A DNA stretch of 64,000 nt, from contig NZ_AP022614.1 of NCBI RefSeq assembly GCF_010730575.1, positions 186,001 through 250,000 on the forward strand, written 5' to 3'. This stretch comes from Mycobacterium parmense. GTDB taxonomy: Bacteria > Actinomycetota > Actinomycetes > Mycobacteriales > Mycobacteriaceae. The position numbers were made by a program, and so were the translations under genes. Below, piece after piece: positions 46,626 to 56,432 of the stretch; position 1 is the first letter of the stretch; every line of letters begins with the position of its first letter. Under the pieces are notes generated by a model. It saw nothing but the letters and a program-made list of their open reading frames with translations, did not search any database and was not told where the DNA came from.

Positions 46626-46648
46626 TTAAGAATCGCTAGTTAAGAATC
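46621..46648 (+). repeat. 14-bp perfect tandem duplication at the TetR stop codon
   Basis: GCTAGTTAAGAATC is present at 46621-46634 and again at 46635-46648. The TAG stop of the TetR gene (46623-46625) falls in the first copy. The AT-rich unit stands out in this GC-rich region and may mark an old junction or slippage event. Confidence 0.75.
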
Positions 46649-46708
46649 GCCCCGGCATGCCCGGAGATGCTCTTCACCACGCCGTTTGGCAACGTCCAGC
46701 AAGCGCGC

Positions 46709-48076
46709 TCAGATGGCCGCGCCCGGGTTCAGGATGCCCTGCGGGTCCAGCGCAGCCTTGATGCGGCGGTTGAGGTCCATCACCTCGGGGCCCAGGTAGC
46801 CGGCCAGCCACGGCCGCTTCAACCGGCCGACGCCGTGTTCGCCGGTGATGGTGCCGCCGAGGCCGACGGCCAGATCCATGATCTCGCCGAAGGCGAGGTG
46901 GGCACGCGCGGTCATGGCGGCGTCGGCGGGGTCGTACACGATCAGCGGGTGGGTGTTGCCGTCGCCGGCGTGCGCGATCACCGAGATCATCAGGTCGCGC
47001 GCTGCCGCGATCCGTGCGATCCCGGTGACCAGCGCGCCCAGGGCCGGAAGCGGGACCCCGACGTCTTCGAGCAGTAGCGACCCCTTGGTCTCGACGGCGG
47101 GAATGCAGAACCGGCGGGCCGCGACAAATGCTTCGCCCTCGTCGGGATCGTCGGTCGCAAACACCTCGGTGGCGCCGTTTTCGGCGAACACCGCGGCCAT
47201 CACCTCGGCATCGTCGCTGCCGGCCCGGCCGCGCTCGTCCGAGCCGGCCACCAGCATCGCCGCGGCCGAACGGTCCAGGTCCATGTGCAGGGTGTCCTCG
47301 ACGGCGTTGATCGCCACCGAATCCATGAACTCCAGCATCGAGGGCCGAAGCCGGGCGGTGACGCCGAGCACCGCCTCGACCGCAGCCTCGACCGAGGCGA
47401 AGCCGGCCACCACGATGCTGGACGCGTTCTGCTTGGGTACGAGCCGCAACGTCACCTCGGTGACGACGCCCAGCGTGCCTTCACTGCCGACGAACAGCTT
47501 GGTCAGCGACAGGCCTGCGACGTCCTTGAGCCGCGGGCCGCCCAGCCGCACCGCGGTGCCGTCGGCCAGCACCACCTGCATGCCCAGCACGTAATCGGTG
47601 GTGACGCCGTACTTCACGCAGCACAATCCGCCGGCGTTGGTGGCGATGTTGCCCCCGATGCTGCAGATCTCGTACGACGACGGGTCCGGCGGGTACCAGA
47701 GGCCGTGCTCGGCGGCAGCTTTCTTCACCTCGGCGTTGAACAGCCCGGGCTGGCACACGGCGGTCCGGGTCACGGGGTCGACGGAGATGTCACGCATCTT
47801 CTCCGTGGACAGCACGATCCCGTTGTCCAGCGCGGTCGCCCCGCCGGACAGGCCGCTGCCGGCCCCCCGCGGCACCACCGGGACGCCGTTGGCGGTGGCC
47901 CAGCGCAGCACGGTCTGCACGTCCTCGGTGCGCCGCGGCCGGACCACGGCCAGCGGCTTGCCGGCCGACGGGTCGAGCGCGCGGTCCTGCCGGTAACCCT
48001 CGGTCACGGTCGGATCGGTGACCACCATCCCGGCGGGCAGCGCGGCGATCAGACTTGCCAGCGGATCAGGGTTCAC
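46709..48076 (-). CDS. FAD-linked oxidase, glycolate oxidase/D-lactate dehydrogenase type (Rv1257c-like)
   Basis: A 455-residue flavoprotein. N-terminal FAD_binding_4 domain: VVRPRRTEDVQTVLRWATANGVPVVPRGAGSGLSGGA and SIGGNIATNAGGLCCVKYG; the C-terminal FAD-linked oxidase domain ends GTITGEHGVGRLKRPWL with the conserved EHGVG. Such enzymes oxidise 2-hydroxy acids. Length equals that of the tuberculosis protein. Start GTG 48076. The Tap-like transporter gene lies nine bases upstream on the same strand. Confidence 0.9.
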   Translation of the reverse strand: MNPDPLASLIAALPAGMVVTDPTVTEGYRQDRALDPSAGKPLAVVRPRRTEDVQTVLRWATANGVPVVPRGAGSGLSGGATALDNGIVLSTEKMRDISVDPVTRTAVCQPGLFNAEVKKAAAEHGLWYPPDPSSYEICSIGGNIATNAGGLCCVKYGVTTDYVLGMQVVLADGTAVRLGGPRLKDVAGLSLTKLFVGSEGTLGVVTEVTLRLVPKQNASSIVVAGFASVEAAVEAVLGVTARLRPSMLEFMDSVAINAVEDTLHMDLDRSAAAMLVAGSDERGRAGSDDAEVMAAVFAENGATEVFATDDPDEGEAFVAARRFCIPAVETKGSLLLEDVGVPLPALGALVTGIARIAAARDLMISVIAHAGDGNTHPLIVYDPADAAMTARAHLAFGEIMDLAVGLGGTITGEHGVGRLKRPWLAGYLGPEVMDLNRRIKAALDPQGILNPGAAI

Positions 48077-48085
48077 GCGCCGATC

Positions 48086-49327
48086 CTACGGTTGTCCGGC
48101 CACCTCCGGGGCCCCGTCGAGCTCGCGCAGCGAGGGCAGCGCGCACGCAACGGCGCCGACCACCAGGATGGGCACCGCCAGCGTCAGGAAGGTGGCCTCG
48201 AGCCCGGCGGCGTCGGCCAGCGGGCCGGCGACCAGCAAGCCGAGCGGGCCCGCCGCGTAGGTCAGTCCCGTCATCACCCCGACCACCCGGCCGCGCAGGT
48301 GGCGCGGCGCGCGGGTCTGCATGACGTAGTTGTAGATCGGCTGGATCGGCCCGTAGACCAGTCCGGTCACCGCGCACAGCACGAGGATGACCGGCAGCGG
48401 CGGCAGGAAGGCGATGCCGGTCGTCGCGGCGCCGAAGGTCAGGGTGGCGGTCAGCACGGCCGTGCGCCGCCGCGTGCGGTTCGAGAGCACGGCGTAGCCG
48501 AGCGCGCCCGCCACGCCGCCGACCCCGAGCGCCATCAGCGCCCAGCCCAGCTGGGCGGGCTGGTGATGGTCGCTGAAGTACTTGGGAAACAGCACGCTCT
48601 CCATCGGCAGATACAGCGCGGTGACGACCAGGTCGATCAGGCCGAGCGTGCGCAGCACCCGCAGGTTCCAGACGAACCGGACGCCCTCGGCGATCCCGGA
48701 CGCCAAGCCCTCGGGCCGGGTCGCGTGGTGCGGCCTGCCGGCGCCCTCGAGCCGCAACGCCGCGATGCCGAGGAAGGAGAACCCGAAGCACCCCGCCGTG
48801 ACCCACATGGTGTTGACGCCGCCCACGGTGGCGATCATCAGCCCGCCGATGCCCGGGCCCAGGATGTACGCGAGGTTGAGGATCGCCTCGTAGACGCTGT
48901 TGGTGCGGTCCAGCGACCAGCCGGCGCGGGCGGCGGCCTCCGGCAGCATCGACTGGCGCGCCGTGGCCCCGGCGGGATCGAACGCGGCCGAGAAGAACGC
49001 CAGGACGGCGAGCCCGGCGACGTTGACGGCGTGGCCACCGAGGAACCAGGCGAGCAGCGGGACGGCGGCCACGGCCAGCCCCGACAGGGAGTCGGAGACC
49101 AGCGACACCGGGCGGCGCCCGAAGAAGTCGACGGCCGTACCGGCCACCAGCGTGGAGATCACCAACGGCACGGTCATGGCGGCGGCCACGATGGACGCGT
49201 CGCGCGCGCTGCCGTCGTGCTGCAGGGCCAGCCACGGGAACGCGACGAGCGAAATGCCGGTGCCCCCGGTCGCCGTCATCGTGGCGAACAGGATCAGAAA
49301 CGCCGGACCGCGGCTGCTGTTTGTCAT
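48086..49327 (-). CDS. tap: MFS multidrug efflux pump, Tap type (Rv1258c-like)
   Basis: A 413-residue twelve-helix exporter. N-terminal [30 protein letters not shown], motif A-like [13 protein letters not shown], and later [27 protein letters not shown] and [24 protein letters not shown] match Tap/Rv1258c. In M. tuberculosis Tap exports tetracycline, aminoglycosides and other drugs and is WhiB7-dependent. ATG 49327 ([10 protein letters not shown]) is taken rather than the longer frame to 49372, which would run into the udgB promoter. Upstream 86 bases are shared with divergent udgB. Confidence 0.9.
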   Translation of the reverse strand: MTNSSRGPAFLILFATMTATGGTGISLVAFPWLALQHDGSARDASIVAAAMTVPLVISTLVAGTAVDFFGRRPVSLVSDSLSGLAVAAVPLLAWFLGGHAVNVAGLAVLAFFSAAFDPAGATARQSMLPEAAARAGWSLDRTNSVYEAILNLAYILGPGIGGLMIATVGGVNTMWVTAGCFGFSFLGIAALRLEGAGRPHHATRPEGLASGIAEGVRFVWNLRVLRTLGLIDLVVTALYLPMESVLFPKYFSDHHQPAQLGWALMALGVGGVAGALGYAVLSNRTRRRTAVLTATLTFGAATTGIAFLPPLPVILVLCAVTGLVYGPIQPIYNYVMQTRAPRHLRGRVVGVMTGLTYAAGPLGLLVAGPLADAAGLEATFLTLAVPILVVGAVACALPSLRELDGAPEVAGQP

Positions 49328-49413
49328 CGGAGGTCGCGGCTGAATGTAGCGCCAGAGGACGTCGGGAGCCACCGGATTTCGTCGCGGCCACCGCCGGAAT
49401 GCAGGATGTTCAT

Positions 49414-50223
49414 GTGCTCGCCCACCCGAACACCGGCTGGCCCTTCGGGTCGCCGGTGGGTCCCGGAACCGGATGGCCGGGCGACCCCGCCACGCCGCAG
49501 ACCCCGGTGGCGGGCGACGCTGCGCGGGTGGCCGCGCTGGCCGCCGAGGCCGGATCCATCCCCGAGCTCGACGCCCTGGTCAGTGTCTGCCGGGCCTGCC
49601 CGCGGCTGGTTCAGTGGCGCGAGGACGTCGCCGTCGTCAAGCGCCGCGCGTTTGCCGACCAGCCGTACTGGGGACGCCCGGTGCCGGGCTGGGGGTCGGA
49701 GCGGCCGCGGCTGCTGATCGTGGGGCTCGCGCCGGCCGCGCACGGCGCCAACCGGACCGGGCGGATGTTCACCGGCGACCGCTCCGGCGATCAGCTGTAT
49801 GCGGCGCTGCATCGTGCCGGGCTGGTGAACCAGCCGACCAGTGTGGACGCCGCGGACGGCTTGCGTGCCAATAAGATCCGGATCGTCGCGCCGGTGCGTT
49901 GCGCGCCCCCGGCCAATGCCCCTACGCCGGCGGAGCGCGACACGTGCCGGCCGTGGCTGGACGCCGAATGGCGGCTGGTGTCCGACCATGTCCGCGTCAT
50001 CGTGGCCTTGGGCGGTTTCGCCTGGCAGCTGGCGCTGCAACTGCCCGGGGCCCCGGGGGTGCCGAGGCCGCGTTTCGGACACGGCGTCGTCGCGGAGCTG
50101 AGCTCGGGGGTGCGGTTGCTCGGCTGCTACCACCCGAGCCAGCAAAATATGTTCACCGGTAGGTTGACTCCGATGATGCTCGACGACATCTTCAGCAACG
50201 CGAGGAAGCTGGCAGAGATCTAG
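49414..50223 (+). CDS. udgB: Family 5 uracil-DNA glycosylase UdgB (4Fe-4S)
   Basis: A 269-residue repair enzyme removing uracil and other deaminated bases. Cysteines for the 4Fe-4S cluster are in [11 protein letters not shown] and [17 protein letters not shown]; active-site motif [23 protein letters not shown], and [16 protein letters not shown] near the end. Family 5 lacks the usual polar catalytic residue of UNG. GTG 49414 gives [11 protein letters not shown], the expected N-terminus, with AGGA seven bases before. The stop overlaps the FAD oxidoreductase start (TAGTG). Confidence 0.92.
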   Translation: MLAHPNTGWPFGSPVGPGTGWPGDPATPQTPVAGDAARVAALAAEAGSIPELDALVSVCRACPRLVQWREDVAVVKRRAFADQPYWGRPVPGWGSERPRLLIVGLAPAAHGANRTGRMFTGDRSGDQLYAALHRAGLVNQPTSVDAADGLRANKIRIVAPVRCAPPANAPTPAERDTCRPWLDAEWRLVSDHVRVIVALGGFAWQLALQLPGAPGVPRPRFGHGVVAELSSGVRLLGCYHPSQQNMFTGRLTPMMLDDIFSNARKLAEI

Positions 50224-51353
50224 TGACTGACGTTTTGGTTTCCGGCGCCAGTGTGGCCGGTCTCACAGCGGCGTATTGGCTTTCCCACCACGGCTATTCG
50301 GTGACCGTGGTCGAACGCCATCCCGGGATCCGGCCCGGCGGTCAGGCGATCGACGTGCGCGGTCCGGCGCTGGTGGTGCTCGAGCGCATGTGGTTGCGGG
50401 CGGCCGCCGACCATCTCAGGACACGCATGCGGGGTTCCTCCGTCGTGGACGGCGAGGGCAACGAGCTGTCCCAGGACACCGAATCCACACCTACCGGCGG
50501 TCTGATCGCCGGCCCGGACATCGAGCTCCTGCGCGACGACCTCGTCGAATTGCTCTATCAGGCAACGCAATTGAAAGTCAATTTCATCTTCGGCGACAGC
50601 ATCGTGGCGCTGCACGACGAGGGCAGCTCGGTCGGTGTCACGTTCGAGCGCGCCGCCGCGCGCAACTTCGACCTGGTGATCGGCGCCGACGGGCTGCACT
50701 CCAACGTGCGCCGGCTGGTCTTCGGCCCCGAGGAGCAGTTCATCGAGCGGTTGGGGACGCATGCCGCGATCTTCACCGTGCCCAACTTCTTGGACCTCGA
50801 CTACTGGCAGACCTGGCATTACGGGGACTCCACCATGGCCGGTGTCTACAGCGCCCGCAACAACACCGAGGCGCGGGCCATGCTGGGCTTCATGGATCCC
50901 GACCTGCACATCGACTACCGCGACACCGAAGCGCAGTTCGCCGAGTTGGAGCGGCGGATGGCCGGCGATGGCTGGGTGCGGCCGCAGCTGCTGCAGTACA
51001 TGCGTTCGGCGCCGGACTTCTACTTCGACGAGATGGCGCAGATCAAGATGGAGCGCTGGTGGCAGGGCAGGGTGGTGCTGGTCGGCGACGCCGGTTACTG
51101 CTGCTCGCCCCTGTCGGGACAGGGGACCAGCGTCGCGCTGCTCGGCGCCTACATCCTCGCCGGCGAGCTCGCTGCGGCCACCCAGGACGGCGAAGTCGAC
51201 CACCGACTCGGCTTCATCAATTACCAGCAGGCTTTCCAGGACTATGTGAACCGCAACCAGTGGCTGGTCGTCGACAACATCCCGGGCGGCGCGCCGATCC
51301 CCCAGGAGGTGTTCGAGCGCATCGTGCAATCGATCACCATCAAGGACTACTGA
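50223..51353 (+). CDS. FAD-dependent monooxygenase (PHBH/TetX fold, Rv1260-like)
   Basis: A 376-residue flavin monooxygenase. Dinucleotide motif SGASVAGLTAAYWLSHHGYSVTVVE at the N-terminus, the DG motif GADGLHSNVRRLVFG, and GDAGYCCSPLSGQGTSVAL for FAD. Members hydroxylate aromatic compounds or inactivate drugs. The start codon shares one base with the udgB stop (TAGTG), so coupling is likely. Substrate unknown. Confidence 0.9.
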   Translation: MTDVLVSGASVAGLTAAYWLSHHGYSVTVVERHPGIRPGGQAIDVRGPALVVLERMWLRAAADHLRTRMRGSSVVDGEGNELSQDTESTPTGGLIAGPDIELLRDDLVELLYQATQLKVNFIFGDSIVALHDEGSSVGVTFERAAARNFDLVIGADGLHSNVRRLVFGPEEQFIERLGTHAAIFTVPNFLDLDYWQTWHYGDSTMAGVYSARNNTEARAMLGFMDPDLHIDYRDTEAQFAELERRMAGDGWVRPQLLQYMRSAPDFYFDEMAQIKMERWWQGRVVLVGDAGYCCSPLSGQGTSVALLGAYILAGELAAATQDGEVDHRLGFINYQQAFQDYVNRNQWLVVDNIPGGAPIPQEVFERIVQSITIKDY

Positions 51354-51394
51354 GCACCGGGAACGTTCCCGCGACACCGGGTGTTGAGTAGGGC

Positions 51395-52426
51395 GTGCGT
51401 CTTTCCGTTCTTGATCTCGTCCCGGTGCGCACGGACCAGACGACCGGCGACGCGCTGGCGGCCACCGTGCAGCTGGCGCAGGCCGCGGACCGGCTGGGCT
51501 TCACCCGCTACTGGGTCGCCGAGCACCACAACATGCCGTCAGTCGGTGCCACCAGCCCGCCGGTCCTGATCGCATATCTGGCCGCGCAGACCTCGCAGCT
51601 GCGGCTCGGGTCGGGTGGTGTGATGTTGCCCAACCACGCGCCGCTTGCGGTCGCCGAGCAGTTCGCCCTGCTGGAGGCCGCCGCTCCCGGCCGGATCGAC
51701 CTGGGCATCGGCCGGGCGCCCGGCTCCGACCCGGTGACGTCGTACGCGCTGCGGGGGACACGGGACGATCGGGACATCGAGAACTTCCCCGAATACCTCG
51801 ACGATGTGGCGGCGCTGATGAGCGCGCGCGGCGTGGTGGTACCGCTGCGTTCGGGGGAATACCGGCTCAAGGCCACCCCCGCCGCCGCCGGCGAACCGCG
51901 GTTGTGGCTGCTGGGCTCGTCGATGTACTCCGCGCATCTGGCGGCCGCCAAGGGTCTGCCATACGTGTTCGCTCACCACTTCTCCGGCAGGGGCACCGAG
52001 GAGGCACTCAGCCTCTACCGGTCGCGGTTCAAACCCAGCGCGCATACCCCCGAGCCCGTGACGTTCCTGACGGTGAACGCCGCGGTGGCCGAGACGCGGG
52101 ACGAGGCGACCGCGCTGATGTTGCCCAACCTGCAGATGATGGCGCGGCTGCGCACCGGGCAGCCGCTCGGGCCGCTGCCGTTGGTCGAGGAGGCCGACGG
52201 CGCCGGGCTCACTCCGGAGCAGCAGCGCATCGTCGAGGAAGGGCTGCGGCGCGCCGTACTTGGTTCGCCCGCTGAGGCCGCCGACCAGCTGCGCGCGCTG
52301 GCCGAACAGTTCGATGTCGATGAGGTGATGGTGCACCCGGTCGCGTCGGCCCACCGCGGCACGGATCCTCGGACCGCGCCGGCGCGGGTGGCGACCCTGG
52401 AACTGCTGGCCAAGGAGTTGTTCTGA
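51395..52426 (+). CDS. Luciferase-like flavin/F420 oxidoreductase
   Basis: A 343-residue member of the bacterial luciferase-like superfamily. Characteristic pieces: LAQAADRLGFTRYWVAEHHNMPSVGATSP, LRLGSGGVMLPNHAPLAVAEQFALLEAAAPGRIDLGIGRAPGSD and SSMYSAHLAAAKGLPYVFAHHF. Cofactor could be FMN or F420; the sequence does not decide. GTG 51395 is the start. M. tuberculosis lacks it between Rv1260 and Rv1261c, and it converges on the large GGDEF/EAL gene with four bases between. Confidence 0.85.
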   Translation: MRLSVLDLVPVRTDQTTGDALAATVQLAQAADRLGFTRYWVAEHHNMPSVGATSPPVLIAYLAAQTSQLRLGSGGVMLPNHAPLAVAEQFALLEAAAPGRIDLGIGRAPGSDPVTSYALRGTRDDRDIENFPEYLDDVAALMSARGVVVPLRSGEYRLKATPAAAGEPRLWLLGSSMYSAHLAAAKGLPYVFAHHFSGRGTEEALSLYRSRFKPSAHTPEPVTFLTVNAAVAETRDEATALMLPNLQMMARLRTGQPLGPLPLVEEADGAGLTPEQQRIVEEGLRRAVLGSPAEAADQLRALAEQFDVDEVMVHPVASAHRGTDPRTAPARVATLELLAKELF

Positions 52427-52430
52427 CGGA

Positions 52431-55400
52431 TCAGTCGACGACCCCGACGTGCGACCAACTGGTTCCATGGTGCCGGGCCCGACCGGCGATCCACACTTCG
52501 AGCTCGTCCGCGGGCAGCGGCGGGCTGTGCACGAAACCCTGAGTGATGGTGCAGCCGTACCGGCGCAGGGCGTTCAGCGTGATCTCGTCTTCGACCCCTT
52601 CGGCGACGAGGTCGGCACCCAAGCTGTGTGCCAGCGCCACGGTGGACCGCACGATCGCGACGGAGCGCGGATCGTGGGCCAGGCGGGCCACGAAGACCCG
52701 GTCGAGCTTGAGCTCGTCGACGGACACGTCCTGCAGGCGCGCCAGCGACGACCAGCCGGTGCCGTAATCGTCGAGCGAGATGCGGAGCCCGAGGCGCTGC
52801 AACTCGGCCACTGTGTTCCGCGACCGCACCGAGTCGACCAGCGCGCTCTCGGTGATCTCGACGATCAGCGCGTCGGAGGGCAGCCGCTGCGACCGCAGCA
52901 GCCGCTCGATGGTGCCCACCAATTCGAGATCGAGCAGGTTGGTCGTCGAGAGGTTCACCGCGACGGCCAGGGTCAACCCCTGCTCTCGCCAGATCCGAAG
53001 TTGTTGCAGGGCAAGCGTGAACGTGCGGTTCGCGATTTTGCGCATCAGCCCCGCGCGTTCGGCGGCGGGCAGGAACTCCTCGGGTGACAACAGCCCGCGG
53101 GTGGGATGCTGCCAGCGCAGCAGCGCCTCTACGCTGTGTACGCTGCCGTCGAGCGCGTTGACCTTGGGCTGGTAGTACAGCGTCAGCTCGTCGCCGTTCA
53201 ACAGCGCGGCGCGGATCTCCTCGACGACATTCGGGTCGTTGTCCCGGTAGGTCTCGAACGTCGAGTCGTACACGGCGATCTTGCTTTTGACCGATTCGGC
53301 CTGGGGGATCGCCGTCTCGGCGCGGGTGAGCAACTCCTGCGGGTGGTCGCAGTGGTCGGGGCACAGCGCGATGGCGATGCGAGCGTCGACCTGCAGGGTG
53401 ATCGGATCCAGCGCGAACGGTTCACTGAGGGCCTCGAGCAGACGGCCGGCCTGGGCGCGCGCGGTGATGAGGTCGGATCCCTCCGCCAGCAGGACCGCGA
53501 ACTCGTCGTCGCTGACGCGGGCGAGCAGATCCTCGTCGCGGACGGTCTTGGCGAGCCGCTTCGCGATGTTGCGCAGCAGCTCGTCGCCGAAGCGTTGACC
53601 GACCGAGTCGTTGATCTCCCGGAACTCGTGGAGCGTGAGCAACAGCAGCGCCTGGCGTGCCGACGCCGCCGGCGCGCAGTCCGACGAGGCGGTCAGCGCG
53701 GTCGCCAGGGAGCGCCGGTTCGGCAATCCGGTCACGTCGTCGGTCATGGCGTGTTTGTGGTTCTCGGCCAAGACGCTGATGTCACGGAAGGTGACGGAGA
53801 AACGTGCGGCGGTTGCGACCAGACTCAGCGCCGCCAGGGTCGCGGCCAGCCGCGAGTCGTGGGCCAGAACCACGACCCCCAGCGCCACCACGGTGCAGGC
53901 GATCGGCTTGACGTACGGCTCGATTCCCTGTCCCTGCTTGGCCGGCACCGACGACGATCGGGCCCAGCTGGCGCTGGCCACCAGCAGCGACGACAGGGGC
54001 CACAGGGCGTCCAGTGTGGAGCCGACACGGTAGGAACCGGCCGAGGTCTCGAAAAGATAGGCCGTGTCGGCCACCGCGAACAGGGCCAGGCCCGCTACCA
54101 GAAACAACCAGCGAAAGTTGTTGCGCCAGCCGATGATCGGCATGATGCCGGCGGCCAGGGTGAGCAGGATGAGATCGCCCCACGGATAGACCAGGCCCAC
54201 GAGGACGGTCGCCGGGGCGCGGGTGGCGGCGGCGTGGAACGGCCCGGCCCGCAGCGCCGCCGCCACCGCGGCCACGGTCAGCGCGCAGACCAGGCAATCC
54301 AGTCGGAGGGGTACCGGCACCCGCTTGAGCCGGGCCCGCATCAGCAGCACCAGTCCGGCGTAGACGAACGGGTAGTAGGCCAGGTATTCCGGATCGGCGA
54401 CCGAGGGGGACTGCCCCGCCGGCACACGCAGCGCGTAGACCACGTCGCCCATGGCCGACAACGCCATCCCGGCGGCGATCAGTGCCCAGGCCGACCGGTC
54501 CTCGACGACGCGATACGCGCGCAGGCCGATCAACGCGGCGGCCGAGAGATTCAGCGCCGGATAAAGAGCGCTCGACAGCACGCTGTGGCCGGCGTCCGGG
54601 TCCAGGATGCTCAAGGCGGTATACGCGGTGACGCCGAATGCCAAGGCCACCAGCGCAACCTGGACCGACGACGGCGGCCAGCGAGCGGTGGTGGACGCTT
54701 CGGCGCTCTGGTCCCGAGACGGCGCGGCGGCGCCGGCGATCAGCGCCGGCGTGGCGACCGCGGAGGCCCCGGGAAGCGTCAGCGCATCGGTCGAGTCGTC
54801 GGACGGGGAGAATGGTGCGTCGGGCACGAAGCTGCGGATGCATTGGCCGCCTTCGCGTTTGGCGGCATACATGGCCAGGTCGGCATGCCGCAGGAGCTGA
54901 TCGACGGTGCAATCCGACGCGGGGCCGGCCGCCGTCAGACCGATGCTCGGCCGCGCTTCCACGGGCACCCCGTCGATCACCACAGCCGCGTTGAACGCGT
55001 CGAGGATGCGCTGCGCTACCGCCTGCGCTTCCTCGACCGAACCCTCGACCAGCACCGCGAATTCGTCTCCGCCGAGGCGCGCGACAATGCCGGATCCCTT
55101 CAGCGAGGCGCTGAGCCGCTCGGCCACCCGGATCAGCAGCTCGTCGCCGGCCGGATGGCCCAGCGCGTCGTTGACCGATTTGAAGTTGTCGAGGTCGAGG
55201 CACAGGACCGCAATCGGTGCCGCGTCGTCACCCCGCCGGGCGACCCCCTGTTCCAGCCGATGCAGGAACTGTGCCCGATTGGGCAGCCCGGTCAGGCTGT
55301 CGCGGAACGCTTCTCGCGCCACTTCGGCCAGCAGGGCCTGGTTTTCGACGAGCACCACGAATTGTCGCAGCAGCACCGCGGCCACCAGGATGCCCAGCAG

Positions 55401-56318
55401 CGCCGCCATCACGCTGTGCTGCGTCCGGGCCACGTTGTGTACCCACCCGAGCACGGCGGCGACCAGCAGCGGCAGGTAGGGCAGCCACATCCGGATGCGA
55501 AACCTCATGACGTCCCGGGGCGCAACCATGGGCTTCTCGGTGACACTCGCGATGGCGGCCACCGCCATCAGGCCCAGCCCGGCCACCCGCCCCAGGTCGG
55601 CCAGCGCGCCGGCGTGATAGCTGCCCAACCCCGTCTCGAACACCACGGTGATGTCGGCGACGGCGATCAACGTGGCGCCGGCGGCCAACAGGCCCCGGCT
55701 CGGAAGGTCACCGGGTCGGACCCGCGACAACATCAGAAGACCCGTCGTCATGATGACGACGTCGGCGAATACCTGGGCGAGCGTGGGCAGCCGCGAACCC
55801 GTGTTCTCGCCCAGTTGCTTCTCGATGACGAAGACCCACGAGATCACGAAGAGCGAGGTCGCCAGGATGAGGCCGTCGAGGACCAGACGCCGGGGGCTAT
55901 GGCGAGACACATGGGATAAGAGGGTCAAGGACATCATGACGCCGACCGGGTACACGAGCAGCGTCACCTCGGCCGTTGCCGGATGTACCGCGTGTTCGAG
56001 TTGCGGCCGGACGTCGTAGACGGCCCAGATGACCTCGCCGACCGCCCAGCCCAGGAGGGCCGTCGTCAGGGACAGCCAGCCGATTCTGCGGCGCAGATCG
56101 CCGCGGCGGGCGGCGTAGCCGGCGCACACCGCCGCGAATATCAGGCACAGCACCGACACCGCCTCGTCGACCGGCAGGGTCGCATACGCGCCGCGCAACC
56201 CGAAAATCGTCGAGGCGACCACGCACGCGGCCGCCAGGCCGTACACGCCGGCGATCAGCCAAACCACGGGGGCGGGCAGTCCCAACCGCCGCCACGGATT
56301 GCCCGTCCAGCGTGTCAT
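52431..56318 (-). CDS. Giant two-module membrane c-di-GMP protein (TM-GGDEF-TM-GGDEF*-EAL)
   Basis: A 1,295-residue protein. Residues 1-340 are about ten membrane helices, followed by a GGDEF domain with intact motif at 416-420. A second membrane block (about 545-830) repeats the layout, then a GGDEF domain whose motif reads SDDEF (936-940), so it should not make c-di-GMP. The C-terminal EAL domain (from about 1,040) is complete: EALLRW at 1064-1069, VNLSTTN, VEITESALVD, ISLDDYGTGWSSL and AEGVEDE, predicting hydrolysis of c-di-GMP. No RxxD inhibitory site precedes the first GGDEF. ATG 56318. Not the same as Rv1354c, which has soluble GAF plus one GGDEF and EAL. The protein may sense lipid or redox signals at the membrane through MASE-like regions. 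Confidence 0.9.
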   Translation of the reverse strand: MTRWTGNPWRRLGLPAPVVWLIAGVYGLAAACVVASTIFGLRGAYATLPVDEAVSVLCLIFAAVCAGYAARRGDLRRRIGWLSLTTALLGWAVGEVIWAVYDVRPQLEHAVHPATAEVTLLVYPVGVMMSLTLLSHVSRHSPRRLVLDGLILATSLFVISWVFVIEKQLGENTGSRLPTLAQVFADVVIMTTGLLMLSRVRPGDLPSRGLLAAGATLIAVADITVVFETGLGSYHAGALADLGRVAGLGLMAVAAIASVTEKPMVAPRDVMRFRIRMWLPYLPLLVAAVLGWVHNVARTQHSVMAALLGILVAAVLLRQFVVLVENQALLAEVAREAFRDSLTGLPNRAQFLHRLEQGVARRGDDAAPIAVLCLDLDNFKSVNDALGHPAGDELLIRVAERLSASLKGSGIVARLGGDEFAVLVEGSVEEAQAVAQRILDAFNAAVVIDGVPVEARPSIGLTAAGPASDCTVDQLLRHADLAMYAAKREGGQCIRSFVPDAPFSPSDDSTDALTLPGASAVATPALIAGAAAPSRDQSAEASTTARWPPSSVQVALVALAFGVTAYTALSILDPDAGHSVLSSALYPALNLSAAALIGLRAYRVVEDRSAWALIAAGMALSAMGDVVYALRVPAGQSPSVADPEYLAYYPFVYAGLVLLMRARLKRVPVPLRLDCLVCALTVAAVAAALRAGPFHAAATRAPATVLVGLVYPWGDLILLTLAAGIMPIIGWRNNFRWLFLVAGLALFAVADTAYLFETSAGSYRVGSTLDALWPLSSLLVASASWARSSSVPAKQGQGIEPYVKPIACTVVALGVVVLAHDSRLAATLAALSLVATAARFSVTFRDISVLAENHKHAMTDDVTGLPNRRSLATALTASSDCAPAASARQALLLLTLHEFREINDSVGQRFGDELLRNIAKRLAKTVRDEDLLARVSDDEFAVLLAEGSDLITARAQAGRLLEALSEPFALDPITLQVDARIAIALCPDHCDHPQELLTRAETAIPQAESVKSKIAVYDSTFETYRDNDPNVVEEIRAALLNGDELTLYYQPKVNALDGSVHSVEALLRWQHPTRGLLSPEEFLPAAERAGLMRKIANRTFTLALQQLRIWREQGLTLAVAVNLSTTNLLDLELVGTIERLLRSQRLPSDALIVEITESALVDSVRSRNTVAELQRLGLRISLDDYGTGWSSLARLQDVSVDELKLDRVFVARLAHDPRSVAIVRSTVALAHSLGADLVAEGVEDEITLNALRRYGCTITQGFVHSPPLPADELEVWIAGRARHHGTSWSHVGVVD

Positions 56319-56432
56319 AGCCGCTCCAGCCGATTCCGCCCCGCTGTGATTTTATATGCGCGTTATGGCGCGCTGCTCGCATTAAACCGCTTTTGCCGTC
56401 CCGGGTTGGCGGATTCGCGGCGGGTCGCCCGA

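Noticed and set aside
53106..55919. A 937-codon open frame opposite the GGDEF/EAL gene, and similar long antisense frames (35452-37830, 47285-49717)
   Set aside because: All mirror clear genes, have Arg/Gly/His-rich composition, and lack ribosome sites or family motifs.
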